A stretch of DNA of 64,000 nt, from contig NZ_LT960611.1 in NCBI RefSeq assembly GCF_900233005.1, positions 1,240,001 through 1,304,000 of the forward strand, written 5' to 3'. The number at the start of each line of letters is the position of its first letter. The first letter of the stretch is position 1. The translations under genes and the position numbers were made by a program. Below are positions 10,088 through 18,931 of the stretch, one piece after another. The notes beneath the pieces were generated by a model. The model had not been told where the DNA came from, searched no databases, and was given only the letters and a program-made list of their open reading frames with translations. This DNA comes from Vibrio tapetis subsp. tapetis. GTDB taxonomy: Bacteria > Pseudomonadota > Gammaproteobacteria > Enterobacterales > Vibrionaceae.

Positions 10088-11589
10088 GCTGCTTCCTCAT
10101 TCAACGTTTTGCCCACGGCACACGCCATTAGTTTTTCTTGGTTTGCATCTTGCGCGTCGAACTCGCCACTGATGTGACCTTCGTGCATCACGATAATGCG
10201 GTCGCTCATGCCCAGAACTTCAGGCATTTCAGAAGAAACAAGAATGATGCTCATTCCTTCTGCTTTGAATTTATTAATCAATTGATAGATTTCTTTCTTC
10301 GCCCCGACATCAACGCCACGAGTCGGCTCATCCAATATCAATAATTTAGGGCGAGTCATGAGTCCTTTAGCAATCGCGACTTTCTGTTGATTACCTCCAG
10401 ATAAATTACCAATGATCTGATCACGACTCGGCGTTTTAATATTGAAAAGTGTTATGAAATCTTCCACTGCCATAACTTCTGCAGCGTGTTGAATTCGTCC
10501 TCGGTGAGTTAACTGCTCTAATGCACACAAAGACATGTTTTCTTTGACTGACAACCCCAATACTAAGCCGTCGCCCTTTCGGTCTTCTGAAATATACGCA
10601 ATGCCACTGGCCAACCCTTCTTGTGGAGAGCGAGGGTCAATACTTTGTCCTTGTAAAATCACTTCACCTGATTCACGACTCAGTGCACCATAAATCACTT
10701 TCATTAGTTCTGTTCGGCCTGCCCCCATTAACCCAGACACACCGAGTATCTCTCCGTGATCTAACTTAAAGCTCACATTTTCAACGCCCGAGCCTGTCAG
10801 ATTTCGAACTTCTAAGCAGGTTGTACCGTGCTCGGCGTCGACACGTGGATACTGTTCATCCAGCTTTCGACCTACCATCATTTCTATCAATGTGTCTTCA
10901 TCGGTGTCGACTACCGCACATTCACCAATAAAGCGCCCATCACGCAATACGGTAATATCATCACAAATTTCAAATATTTCTTTTAAGCGATGAGAAATAT
11001 ACACAACGCCACAGCCTTGCTCTCTCAATTCGTTAATCACGTCAAACAGTGACTCGGTTTCGGTGTCCGTTAACGCATCGGTTGGCTCATCCATAATGAT
11101 GACTTTGGATTCAAACGACAGCGCTTTGGCAATTTCAACCATCTGCTGCTCGCCAAGACTTAACTCCCCGAGCAGAGTTTTCGAACTGTGTTTCACATTC
11201 AATCGAGCCAGCAATTTGTCGGCCGCTTGGTACATATCACTCCAAAGAATGCGCCCCATTGCACCTGTCATCTCTCTACCCAAAAAAATGTTCTCTGCGA
11301 TCGTTAATTCAGGGATTAAGTTCAGCTCTTGGTGAATGATGCTAATACCAGCATGCTGCGAATCTCTTGGCCCTTGAAAGGAGCACGGCGCACCTTGGTA
11401 CGTAATTGAACCAGCGTCTTTACTGTAAATACCAGTCAGCACTTTCATCAAAGTAGATTTACCCGCACCATTCTCACCCATCAAAGCCATCACTCGACCT
11501 GAGTAAACGTTAAGGCTCGCTTTATCCAGCGCCTTCACACCGGGAAACGCTTTTTCAATCTCATTCAGTTCTAAAATGGCTTGAGTCAT
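10084..11589 (-). CDS. rbsA: Ribose ABC transporter ATPase (two ATP-binding domains)
   Basis: Energises ribose import. 501 residues with tandem ATPase domains. The first has Walker [15 protein letters not shown] (about residue 37), signature [15 protein letters not shown] and Walker [12 protein letters not shown]. The second has a degenerate Walker A ([16 protein letters not shown]), signature [15 protein letters not shown] and [16 protein letters not shown]. The degenerate second P-loop is normal for sugar-type ABC ATPases. ATG preceded by AAGGACTC. Confidence 0.96.
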   Translation of the reverse strand: MTQAILELNEIEKAFPGVKALDKASLNVYSGRVMALMGENGAGKSTLMKVLTGIYSKDAGSITYQGAPCSFQGPRDSQHAGISIIHQELNLIPELTIAENIFLGREMTGAMGRILWSDMYQAADKLLARLNVKHSSKTLLGELSLGEQQMVEIAKALSFESKVIIMDEPTDALTDTETESLFDVINELREQGCGVVYISHRLKEIFEICDDITVLRDGRFIGECAVVDTDEDTLIEMMVGRKLDEQYPRVDAEHGTTCLEVRNLTGSGVENVSFKLDHGEILGVSGLMGAGRTELMKVIYGALSRESGEVILQGQSIDPRSPQEGLASGIAYISEDRKGDGLVLGLSVKENMSLCALEQLTHRGRIQHAAEVMAVEDFITLFNIKTPSRDQIIGNLSGGNQQKVAIAKGLMTRPKLLILDEPTRGVDVGAKKEIYQLINKFKAEGMSIILVSSEMPEVLGMSDRIIVMHEGHISGEFDAQDANQEKLMACAVGKTLNEEAA

Positions 11590-11641
11590 GTTGAGTCCTT
11601 ATTGATTAAATCTTGTGGTTGTTTGCCTGATGTTTACTGGA

Positions 11642-12061
11642 CTAAAACACCACACCCGCTTGAAAAATCACGTTAGCGTATGGCGTAAACTCACCGGTTC
11701 TGACAATCGCTCGGCTGTTGGCCGTCTGCGTTTTAAACACATCATGAGAAACGTAATTGATTGCGATGGATTTACCACAACGCTGTTCTTCTAACTTCAA
11801 TTCTTCGACTAATTCGCGGTGGTGCTCAGGACTAACGGTGGCAAACTCTTCAGCGATGATGACACCTTCAATTTGAAGTTCACTCAACATCACTTTCACG
11901 GTATCAATAAATCTAGGCACGCCTTCAGTCAGAGCCAAGTCGATACGTTTCACTTGGTCTGGAATAGGCAGGCCTGCGTCACAAATAGTGATCTCGTCAG
12001 TATGGCCTAGCGTGGCAGCTAAATAGGTCAAATCGGCATTTATTAGGGTACTTTTTTTCAT
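11642..12061 (-). CDS. rbsD: D-ribose pyranase
   Basis: Catalyses interconversion of beta-pyranose and beta-furanose forms of ribose, so that imported ribose can be used by ribokinase. 139 residues, the normal length. The conserved N-terminal segment LAATLGHTDEITICDAGLPIP carries the catalytic His; the C-terminal AIVRTGEFTPYANVIFQAGVVF is typical. First gene of rbsDACBKR, about 55 bases downstream of the operator palindrome. Confidence 0.96.
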   Translation of the reverse strand: MKKSTLINADLTYLAATLGHTDEITICDAGLPIPDQVKRIDLALTEGVPRFIDTVKVMLSELQIEGVIIAEEFATVSPEHHRELVEELKLEEQRCGKSIAINYVSHDVFKTQTANSRAIVRTGEFTPYANVIFQAGVVF

Positions 12062-12115
12062 TGTCTTACCTGTTTCTTGGCCATGTTAATCGAGTTTTAT
12101 ATTGAGAGAAAACAC

Positions 12116-12135
12116 TCATCGAAACGTTTCGATGA
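12116..12135. promoter_or_regulatory. RbsR operator palindrome
   Basis: A perfect 20-bp inverted repeat, TCATCGAAACGTTTCGATGA, with the central CGAAACGTTTCG typical of LacI/GalR family sites. It lies between the presumed -10 region and the rbsD start codon, so repressor binding would block transcription of the operon. Confidence 0.85.
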
Positions 12136-12180
12136 ATCCTAACGCTGCTATAAAAAAATGCACGAAGCAATAATTAAGGC

Positions 12181-12196
12181 TGTGATCACGATCAAT
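12181..12196. promoter_or_regulatory. Candidate CRP site of the rbs operon
   Basis: TGTGATCACGATCAAT matches the TGTGA-N6-TCACA consensus in eight of ten positions. It is centred about 40-50 bases upstream of the likely start site of rbsD transcription (a TATAGC -10 candidate lies near 12147-12152), the expected position for catabolite activation of a sugar operon. Confidence 0.55.
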
Positions 12197-12335
12197 ATCT
12201 AGAAATAGGAAAGGAAACAAAAAGTGAGAGACATCACTGATAGAAATATCAATTCCATTTCAAATAAACGGAAAACTGACATAATTCGGATGTACAAAAA
12301 GAGACAAAGAAGAGTGAAAAACGACGCAACAAACT

Positions 12336-12372
12336 TAAAAAAAAACGGCAATACATTTTCATGTATTGCCGC
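12336..12372 (-). terminator. Terminator of the Tim44-like gene
   Basis: An 11-bp perfect stem (12346-12356 with 12361-12371) with a TTTC loop is followed on the minus strand by a run of eight to nine U. It lies just after the stop codon at 12398. Confidence 0.85.
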
Positions 12373-12397
12373 TTAGATAATATGGTTTAGCTATGGA

Positions 12398-13273
12398 TTA
12401 AGCCTGAATACCAACAATCAACCATGGCGCATTAGGTGCTGCTAGGTCGCGCTCCAAATGCCATACGTCGGTAATGTCTTCTTCGACACTTTCAGCATCA
12501 TCACGGTAGCGGCCACTAAACTGAAGACTCAGTTGAGCCATTGAGGCATCGTATTCCGCACGCACAATTTCTGCATCAACGTACATCACGTTGGTGTGTT
12601 GATCGCCATCCAGTTTCTCGCGCTCCAACTTCAAGTCTGCGAACAGGCTTGGTGAAACGTATTCTTCAATGGTTTCTAGCTGATTGTGATTCCACGCGCC
12701 TTGAATTGTGCGGTAGTGCTCGCGAGAACCATTAATGAATGCCGCCTGATCAAAACCAGGAGGGAAGTTATGCGGAACATCGCTGCCAGTAGCTGAACCA
12801 AAACCGCCCGAAGTTGGCTGAGATTGTTCAAAGTTATGCACATTAGACTCAGGTTCAGACTTTGACTTGAACATATCTTGTGAACCGCCAGAATACGCAG
12901 GCTGCTGGCCTTGTCGCATCGTGCCTTGTTTAGCACCAAGCATTCCTTTTAGGAACTTAAACGCAACAAATGCAATTAAGCCCATGATCAAGATATCCAT
13001 GAACTGGATGCCTTCAAACGCACCACCGAAGAAAGCAGCAAGTAAGCCACCAGCTAGGAGTCCGCCCATCAAACCACCCATCAAGCCTTTCTTGCTGTTG
13101 GTTGCTTTGTTTTGGTTAATAGTGCTCGTATTGGTCGCATTTTGCTTTGGTGCAGGCGCTGTTTTAAAGCTTTTACCAAACGACTTACCACCACCAAATT
13201 TTTTGGCTTCCGCTATTGGTGCCGCCGTCACTGATATCATCAGTAGGGCAACAATCGTAAAGAGACGTTTCAT
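12398..13273 (-). CDS. Tim44-like domain membrane protein
   Basis: About 291 residues. The start at 13273 (MKRLFTIVALLMISVTAAPIAEA) follows GAGGGGAAG and begins with a signal peptide; upstream codons in frame overlap that ribosome-binding site. A Gly/Lys/Ser-rich linker (KKFGGGKSFGKSF) leads to a glycine-rich membrane segment (GGLMGGLLAGGLLAAFFGG) and a second helix (FMDILIMGLIAFVAFKFL). The C-terminal 130 residues (FINGSREHYRTIQGAWNHNQ, ending in AAPNAPWLIVGIQA) resemble the Tim44/MRPL45-like fold common in bacterial membrane proteins of unknown role. Divergent from the TetR gene. Confidence 0.75.
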   Translation of the reverse strand: MKRLFTIVALLMISVTAAPIAEAKKFGGGKSFGKSFKTAPAPKQNATNTSTINQNKATNSKKGLMGGLMGGLLAGGLLAAFFGGAFEGIQFMDILIMGLIAFVAFKFLKGMLGAKQGTMRQGQQPAYSGGSQDMFKSKSEPESNVHNFEQSQPTSGGFGSATGSDVPHNFPPGFDQAAFINGSREHYRTIQGAWNHNQLETIEEYVSPSLFADLKLEREKLDGDQHTNVMYVDAEIVRAEYDASMAQLSLQFSGRYRDDAESVEEDITDVWHLERDLAAPNAPWLIVGIQA

Positions 13274-13427
13274 TCTTCCCCTCATTAAGAGATATTTTAT
13301 TAATAAGACAACTTCATCATAGCCTGTCGCCGTCAACAAAGGAATACAGATGAAAAAAACTATGTTTCAGAATATTGCCATTTAAGCCCCAACTTCCCTT
13401 GACCGTTCTCTTAGCGATACATAAAAT

Positions 13428-13444
13428 AATGAACATTGTTCATT
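13428..13444. promoter_or_regulatory. TetR-type operator palindrome
   Basis: AATGAACATTGTTCATT has 7-bp arms (13428-13434 and 13438-13444) around ATT, ending 15 bases before the chosen start codon of the TetR gene. TGAAC-N3-GTTCA palindromes are typical self-operators of TetR/AcrR regulators. Its position also argues against the ATG at 13429 inside it being the start. Confidence 0.7.
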
Positions 13445-13458
13445 TTATTAAACGACCC

Positions 13459-14055
13459 ATGGCTAGACGTAACGATCACACAAGAGAAGAGTTGGTTGCA
13501 ATTACACTCAATCAAGTAAAGCTGTTTTTAAACGAGCACCCTCATCACGAGCTTAGCCTACGAAAAATCGCCACTAAAATTGGGTATGTGCCGAGCACTC
13601 TGGTTAATGTGTTTGGTAGCTATAATCTGCTGTTACTTCAAGCGGTAGCACAAACCTTAGATGAACTTGCAGAGCTTGCCGAACTCGCGGTATCCGATTC
13701 TCAAGGCGCTACAGACGCATTGCATAAGTTAGCTTATTGCTACCACGACTTTGCTGTAGAACACCCGCATCGCTGGCAGCTTATTTTTCAGCACACGATG
13801 AATGGCGAAGAACTTCCTGAATGGCAATCAACGCGTATTGATAAAATGACGGGCATGCTAGAGGGTTTGGTCGCTATGCACACTAACAGCCACTCCCACG
13901 AGCAAGTATTAGAAGCCAGTCGTGTATTATGGGCCGGTGTACACGGCATTACGTTACTCAGCGTTGACGATAAATTTTTCTCTTCAACACCGATGGACGG
14001 ACGACTGCTCATTGATAGCCTACTGTCTAACTATCTCTCTTCTTGGCAAGCGTAA
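13459..14055 (+). CDS. TetR/AcrR family transcriptional regulator (WHG domain type)
   Basis: About 198 residues from the ATG at 13459 (MARRNDHTREELVAITLNQ). Residues 1-55 form the TetR helix-turn-helix (LSLRKIATKIGYVPSTLVNVFGSYNLLLLQ). The C-terminal part contains LWAGVHGITLLS, the WHG-type ligand-domain motif. There is no strong Shine-Dalgarno, so the start is an inference from the operator upstream and the HTH position. It is nine bases from the downstream flippase/acyltransferase gene and so very probably regulates it; a fatty acyl or lysophospholipid effector would fit but is inference. Confidence 0.85.
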   Translation: MARRNDHTREELVAITLNQVKLFLNEHPHHELSLRKIATKIGYVPSTLVNVFGSYNLLLLQAVAQTLDELAELAELAVSDSQGATDALHKLAYCYHDFAVEHPHRWQLIFQHTMNGEELPEWQSTRIDKMTGMLEGLVAMHTNSHSHEQVLEASRVLWAGVHGITLLSVDDKFFSSTPMDGRLLIDSLLSNYLSSWQA

Positions 14056-14064
14056 AGGATTACC

Positions 14065-15945
14065 ATGTCTAACCAGAGTTCTTCTTCGTTACTGAAGAAA
14101 AGGCGTTTTTTACCTTACTTTATTACCCAGTTTTTTGGCGCCTTCAACGATAATATTTTTAAGAACGTTTTACTGTTGTTTGTTGCCTTTGCTAGTGCGC
14201 AAGCACTGCCGGTTTCTAGTAATTTATTCATCAATCTTGCTGCTGGTCTATTTATCCTGCCCTTTTTCTTATTTTCAGCAACGGCGGGTGTCTTGGCAGA
14301 CAAATATGAAAAGTCTTGGTTCATCCGTAAAGTAAAGTTGGCTGAAATTGGCATCATGCTTTTAGGTGCGATCGGCTTTATTACTCAAAGCTATCTTATT
14401 TTACTGCTATTACTGTTCTTAATGGGCACTCAGTCCGCCTTCTTTGGCCCCGTAAAATACGCATTGCTACCGCAACATTTGAAAAAAGAAGAATTGGTAT
14501 CAGGTAATGCGTTGGTTGAAACCGGCACATTTTTAGCTATTTTACTTGGAACTCTGGGCGCTGGAATCATCGCTTCATCAGACAACGCAACTTATGTAGC
14601 AGCGGCTTGTGTCATCTTGTTTGCGGTATGTGGTTACATTGCCTGTCGCTTTATTCCGAAAGCCGATGCCACCGCACCAGATACGAAATTTAAATGGCGT
14701 CCGGTTTCTCAAACCAAGCACACCATCGCCATAGCCAAGCAAGATAAGGTAATCCACCAGGCCATTTTATCCATTAGCTGGTTCTGGTTTCTTGGTGCCA
14801 GCTATTTAACTCAATTCCCTAACTTCGCCAAATTGCACCTTAACGGCAGCGAAAGCGCGGTTTCTTTCTTACTCGCTCTGTTTTCAATTGGCATCGCTAT
14901 TGGATCTTTCATCTGTGACAAACTCTCTAAAAATAAAGTGCAACTGGGTATTGTCCCTATTGGCAGCTTCGGAATCAGTGTCTTTGGAATGCTGTTAGCC
15001 GTCACCGTCCCTAGCACCATTCCAGAACTTAGCGGATTTATTGACTTTATTAGTTACCCTGAACTGTGGCCGGTATTTGGAAGCTTGTTAATGATCGGCG
15101 TATCCGGTGGTATATTCATCGTGCCGTTGTACACCGTAATGCAGACCAAAGCAAAAGAGACAGAACGGGCTCAAGTGATTGCGGCCAATAACATCTATAA
15201 CGCCATTTTCATGGTCGGCAGTGCTATTCTCGGCATTGTTTGTTTATCCGTCATTGAATTGTCTATTCTGCAGCTATTCTTAATTCTATCTGCGCTCAAC
15301 CTGTTTGTGGCTTACCATGTTTTCATGGAATCACCTATGTATGTATCTAGGTTAGCCATCAAGTTATTTACTCACACCATGTACCGTGTGACGCATAAAA
15401 ATTTAGATTTTGTACCTAAAGATGGCGGTGCACTTATCGTGTGCAACCACGTTAGCTATATGGATGCTTTGGTCATGATCAGCGCGAATAAGCGTCACCT
15501 GACTTTTGTGATGGAAGAAGAATACGCTCATCTACGACTACTTAAGCGTTTGCTCAAAAATGGTGGCGTGATTCCGATTGATGGTACTAACGCTCGCTCA
15601 ATTCGCAGTGCGTTTGTTCAAGTAGAAAAAGCGCTAAACCGAGGCGAAGTGGTCTGTATTTTCCCTGAAGGACGTTTAACCTCCGATGGCAGCATGAGAC
15701 CATTCATGCGGGGAATAGACCTTATTTTACGTCGTTCTCCTGTCCCTGTCGTTCCAATGGCTTTGAAAGGTCTCTGGGGAAGTTTCTTTAGCCGCGCGAA
15801 TGAACGAGGCCGGGCGTGCAGCCGCCGACCTACTCGATTCTGGACCAAGCTGGAAGTCGAAGCGGGCCAACCCGTTCCATCAAAAGAGGCAACCAGTGAC
15901 GTGATGTTTGAGAAAGTCGCGCAATTACGAGGAGATTGGCTATAG
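14065..15945 (+). CDS. MFS lysophospholipid flippase (LplT-like) fused to PlsC-type acyltransferase
   Basis: 626 residues. The first ~420 form a major facilitator transporter of LplT type (FITQFFGAFNDNIFKNVLLLF, GPVKYALLPQHL), about twelve helices. The last ~200 are a glycerophospholipid acyltransferase with NHVSYMDAL (the HX4D active site), GVIPIDGTNARSI, and FPEGRLTSDG. In enterics LplT and the separate Aas protein (acyltransferase plus acyl-ACP synthetase) jointly import and re-acylate lysophosphatidylethanolamine; here flippase and acyltransferase are one chain and the acyl-ACP synthetase domain is absent. AAGGATT precedes the ATG. Operonic with the TetR regulator. Confidence 0.9.
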   Translation: MSNQSSSSLLKKRRFLPYFITQFFGAFNDNIFKNVLLLFVAFASAQALPVSSNLFINLAAGLFILPFFLFSATAGVLADKYEKSWFIRKVKLAEIGIMLLGAIGFITQSYLILLLLLFLMGTQSAFFGPVKYALLPQHLKKEELVSGNALVETGTFLAILLGTLGAGIIASSDNATYVAAACVILFAVCGYIACRFIPKADATAPDTKFKWRPVSQTKHTIAIAKQDKVIHQAILSISWFWFLGASYLTQFPNFAKLHLNGSESAVSFLLALFSIGIAIGSFICDKLSKNKVQLGIVPIGSFGISVFGMLLAVTVPSTIPELSGFIDFISYPELWPVFGSLLMIGVSGGIFIVPLYTVMQTKAKETERAQVIAANNIYNAIFMVGSAILGIVCLSVIELSILQLFLILSALNLFVAYHVFMESPMYVSRLAIKLFTHTMYRVTHKNLDFVPKDGGALIVCNHVSYMDALVMISANKRHLTFVMEEEYAHLRLLKRLLKNGGVIPIDGTNARSIRSAFVQVEKALNRGEVVCIFPEGRLTSDGSMRPFMRGIDLILRRSPVPVVPMALKGLWGSFFSRANERGRACSRRPTRFWTKLEVEAGQPVPSKEATSDVMFEKVAQLRGDWL

Positions 15946-15972
15946 CTTAGCCATAGCTCTAGTGATTGACTA

Positions 15973-16016
15973 AAAGAAGCTCATCATGTTTAGTTCCATC
16001 ATGATGAGCTTTCTTA
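15973..16016. terminator. Convergent hairpin terminator
   Basis: An 11-bp stem (15977-15987 with 16001-16011), AAGCTCATCAT/ATGATGAGCTT, lies between the ends of the convergent acyltransferase and methyltransferase genes. T-rich flanks on both sides suggest bidirectional use. Confidence 0.7.
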
Positions 16017-16047
16017 TAAATAAGCTTTAAAATCGATCAGCTGATCA

Positions 16048-16746
16048 CTATATTTTCTCGCATTTTATGAAGATAAAATTCGGGTTTTTCGACAAATACT
16101 CATATTTCTCTAACGATATATCTTTTACTTTTTCTGACACTTGCCCCTCAGACAATTGAGTCACAACAAGACCAGCGCGAGTGATCGCTTGCATGATTTC
16201 AGTCAGTGAACGACGATAAAAGCGAACTTCAACAGGCTCGCCTACCGTATCCCAAGTCTCTTCTACCAATTCACGCTCGAAATAATTTCCCGACGCTGAA
16301 CATTCAAAATCGGCAAACGGGTGATGAGTAGAAAAACAAAAACTACCGCCAGGTTTAAGAACACGAGCAATATCATCAAAACATGGCTGAAGATCTTCGA
16401 AATAGTGGACAACTAAAGGGCAAATGACGAGATCAGCACTCTCACTTAATTCCGCGGTAACGCCTTGAGAGAGGTCTTCTACATACGCATGCACTTGAGA
16501 CCCAAACTTGCTTTTAACAATATCCACCATCTCTTGGGAATAATCTATGCAGGTAACCTTTTCGGCTCCTTTTTCCAGCAAGTACTGCGCATATACTCCG
16601 CTGCCACAGCCCAAATCCAGCACTTCCTTTCCTTTAATTCCACCAAGCATGGCTTGCAGCGAGGGTCTTTCCAAGTGCGCGTTGTAAATATTGTCTTGCA
16701 CAGCGTGATCGTATTGTTTTGCGAAGCTAGTATAGAGTTTTGACAT
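16048..16746 (-). CDS. Class I SAM-dependent methyltransferase
   Basis: 232 residues with the Rossmann methyltransferase motifs: motif I EVLDLGCGSGVYAQYL (about residue 40), motif II VTCIDYSQEMVDI, motif post-I/III DLVICPLVVHYFEDL, and RVLKPGGSFCFSTHHP. The substrate is not evident; similar proteins are annotated as small-molecule or UbiE/COQ5-like methyltransferases. It lies downstream of the ABC-F gene on the same strand with a 100-base gap; co-transcription is possible but unproven. If the ABC-F gene is antibiotic-responsive, a role of this enzyme in the same response is only speculation. Confidence 0.85.
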   Translation of the reverse strand: MSKLYTSFAKQYDHAVQDNIYNAHLERPSLQAMLGGIKGKEVLDLGCGSGVYAQYLLEKGAEKVTCIDYSQEMVDIVKSKFGSQVHAYVEDLSQGVTAELSESADLVICPLVVHYFEDLQPCFDDIARVLKPGGSFCFSTHHPFADFECSASGNYFERELVEETWDTVGEPVEVRFYRRSLTEIMQAITRAGLVVTQLSEGQVSEKVKDISLEKYEYLSKNPNFIFIKCEKI

Positions 16747-16848
16747 CGGTTTTCTCGCACTGTTCGTTAGATAAGTTGATTCGACAAAGTTAACAATGAG
16801 TATTGGACGTAGTTCACGCCCAATATCCTTCCTAAAATGTTCGGTTTA

Positions 16849-18636
16849 CTAGGTTAAGTCCAACAACCCGTTTATGTATTCAATTTCCTGTTTCCATTGA
16901 GATTGCATTAAAGGTTTCTGCCGTTTTAACTTGCGCCCTAAATCATCTTCAAGCAGAGCCTCAAGAACGCAAAGTCTTTCCAACAACGCTTCATCATGAT
17001 GCTCAACGGTACTCACCGAGACCTCATCACATAACGTTGATGGTTCGAAAGACCCTACCGAAATTTGCGCAGATGCCTGCGCATCAAGACAATAGTGGTC
17101 GGTCATAGCTCGATGAATTTGCTCTACTCCATCCATTTCTTGTAGCTTGCTACCTTCGATGTACCAAAAACGATTACATGATTTTTCAATCAACTCGCGA
17201 TCATGGCTCACTAAAATAAGTCCTCCAGCAAATGTCTTAATCGTTTCCGCCAATTCTTCTTTGCCGTCAATATCCAAGTGATTGGTTGGCTCATCTAACA
17301 TCAAAAAGTGGTAGTTCGCTAAAGTCAGCCCTACAAATAACAATCGAGACCGTTCCCCGCCACTGAGTTCCGCCACTTTTTGCGCATGGCGTTCATAAGC
17401 AAAACCCGCACTGATCAAAGCCATTTTTCGTCGCTCTTGAGAGTCTGGGAAAAACGGATACAACGCATCAAGCAGGCAATCGTGGTCATGAAGTTGATTC
17501 AATCCCTGATCGTAGTACCCTAGCCTTGCCTGTGGGTGGAATACCCCCAACCTTTGACGTTGGCTATGTTTTTCGCTCGAGTGGTTGGCTTGCTGATAAT
17601 TTTGCCACAACATACGTAATAACGATGATTTACCGCAGCCATTTTTACCCATGATAGCAACATGGTCGCCACTTTTTATCTGCTGGAACAATACCTGAAA
17701 CAGGGTTTCTGCGCCTTCAGCCGGTACAACCGAGTACTCAGCTAATTCGAGAATCCGATTTGCGGGCATCGACTCGCCAACTAAACGAAGTTGCCACGGT
17801 TCTGCTTCGCCGAGTTGCGTCTGGCATGACTTTAAGCTCTGCACCCGTTTTTCCATACTCTTTGCTTTTTTGGCAAAACTCTCGTTATCAAAATCGCGCC
17901 CCCAGATGGCTAACCGGCTGGCACTTTTTTCAATTCTGTCTATTTCTTTTTGTTCTGACTCTCGACGAATGGCATCGGTTTGATCACGTTCTGCTAATGC
18001 TTGCCTCGCCTGGGTACAATTGAGAGCAAAATGATGCAGTGTTTTATCTCTCATGACCCACGTGCTGTTGGTTACTTTGTCTAATAGCCGACGATCGTGA
18101 GAAACAACCACAAAGGTGCCTTTCCATTTAAGTAAAAAGCCCTCTAGCCATAATAGCGTAGGCAAATCTAAGTGGTTACTTGGTTCATCTAATAGCAGTA
18201 AATCCGGCTCCAACATTAACGCTCGAGCAATCAGCAGTCTTGCATGCTGACCGCCGCTTAATGTACTGATTGATTTTTGCCAATACACTTCGTCAAAGTC
18301 CATGCTTGCTAGCAATACTTGAGCGCGCCATTCATCAGACAGACGAAGATCTTCGGGAAGGTTCTCAACCACAGCATCGAGCATGGTTTTATTGTGTAGG
18401 TGGTTAGGTAGCTGTTGCTCGACTCTCGCCATTTTACATTGGTGAGATACCGAAACATCACCGCCAAAATTGGATAACTCGTTGTTTAGTAATTTTAAAA
18501 GGGTACTTTTCCCACAACCATTGGTGCCTATCAGTCCGATTTTGTCACCTTTATTTAAGGTAAACGAAATCGCTTCAAATAACGGGCCCGAAGTAACGTC
18601 ATAGGAAAGGTTTTGTGCTGTTAGTAATGTGCTCAT
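16849..18636 (-). CDS. ABC-F family ATPase (ribosome-associated type), leader-controlled
   Basis: 595 residues, soluble, with two ATPase domains and no membrane part. Domain 1: Walker A GLIGTNGCGKSTLLKLL (about residue 35), signature LSGGQHARLLIARALM, Walker B LLLLDEPSNHLDLPTL. Domain 2: IMGKNGCGKSSLLRML, LSGGERSRLLFVGLTL, FLMLDEPTNHLDIDGKEEL. A charged linker rich in Lys/Glu/Arg (about residues 205-290) corresponds to the P-site tRNA interaction motif. ABC-F proteins act on ribosomes; some rescue them from peptidyl-transferase antibiotics. A leader ORF with complementary RNA segments lies upstream (18754-18834), as in regulated antibiotic-protection members. Which antibiotic, if any, is unknown. 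Confidence 0.88.
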   Translation of the reverse strand: MSTLLTAQNLSYDVTSGPLFEAISFTLNKGDKIGLIGTNGCGKSTLLKLLNNELSNFGGDVSVSHQCKMARVEQQLPNHLHNKTMLDAVVENLPEDLRLSDEWRAQVLLASMDFDEVYWQKSISTLSGGQHARLLIARALMLEPDLLLLDEPSNHLDLPTLLWLEGFLLKWKGTFVVVSHDRRLLDKVTNSTWVMRDKTLHHFALNCTQARQALAERDQTDAIRRESEQKEIDRIEKSASRLAIWGRDFDNESFAKKAKSMEKRVQSLKSCQTQLGEAEPWQLRLVGESMPANRILELAEYSVVPAEGAETLFQVLFQQIKSGDHVAIMGKNGCGKSSLLRMLWQNYQQANHSSEKHSQRQRLGVFHPQARLGYYDQGLNQLHDHDCLLDALYPFFPDSQERRKMALISAGFAYERHAQKVAELSGGERSRLLFVGLTLANYHFLMLDEPTNHLDIDGKEELAETIKTFAGGLILVSHDRELIEKSCNRFWYIEGSKLQEMDGVEQIHRAMTDHYCLDAQASAQISVGSFEPSTLCDEVSVSTVEHHDEALLERLCVLEALLEDDLGRKLKRQKPLMQSQWKQEIEYINGLLDLT

Positions 18637-18639
18637 TGT

Positions 18640-18704
18640 GCTTACTCAAGTTTTATGCGCGTCAAAACGCGGTCGTCATAGCTGCTGACAACAACCTAGT
18701 AAGC
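18640..18704 (-). promoter_or_regulatory. RNA structure masking the ABC-F ribosome-binding site
   Basis: GCTTACT (18704 down to 18698, minus strand) can pair with AGTAAGC (18646 to 18640), immediately before the ABC-F ATG. Independently, AAAACTTGAG (18654 to 18645), which contains the presumed Shine-Dalgarno GAG, is a perfect 10-nt complement of CTCAAGTTTT within the leader ORF (18784 to 18775). The two pairings overlap and appear mutually exclusive, as expected in a translational attenuator. No U-run follows, so transcription termination is unlikely. Confidence 0.65.
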
Positions 18705-18753
18705 TAGAGTGAAGGGTCTCTAGAATTGAATTAAAACTTCGCTCAAGCTTAGG

Positions 18754-18834
18754 TTATCGCAACACGATAAGTTGAAAACTTGAGTCTTTGCCGTACCAAA
18801 AAATTGGCGCAAAGTTTAACTTGCACACATCCAT
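18754..18834 (-). CDS. Leader peptide of the ABC-F gene (26 codons)
   Basis: ATG at 18834 preceded by AAAGGAGGAATATTC, the strongest ribosome-binding site in this region, and a 26-codon frame ending in TAA. The peptide begins MDVCKLNFAPIFWYGKD and ends QLIVLR. Codons 17-21 (GAC TCA AGT TTT CAA) contain the 10-nt segment complementary to the ABC-F ribosome-binding region. The last codons form a stem with TTATCG/CGATAA and CTCAAG/CTTGAG (18742-18747). Ribosome stalling on this ORF would change which segment pairs with the start region of the ABC-F gene. Too short for ordinary ORF calling; no homologue known to me. Confidence 0.7.
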   Translation of the reverse strand: MDVCKLNFAPIFWYGKDSSFQLIVLR

Positions 18835-18931
18835 GAATATTCCTCCTTTTTGTCTAAAATGATCACATAAAATATAGACTAATGACTTTTGGTTTTCTAA
18901 TCAATATAGGCGGTCAAAAAAGTGATGTATG

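Noticed and set aside
13375..13458. Upstream extension of the TetR gene to 13375 or to the ATG at 13429
   Set aside because: The extension would run through the operator palindrome, and TetR HTH domains normally begin near residue 10, which fits the ATG at 13459.
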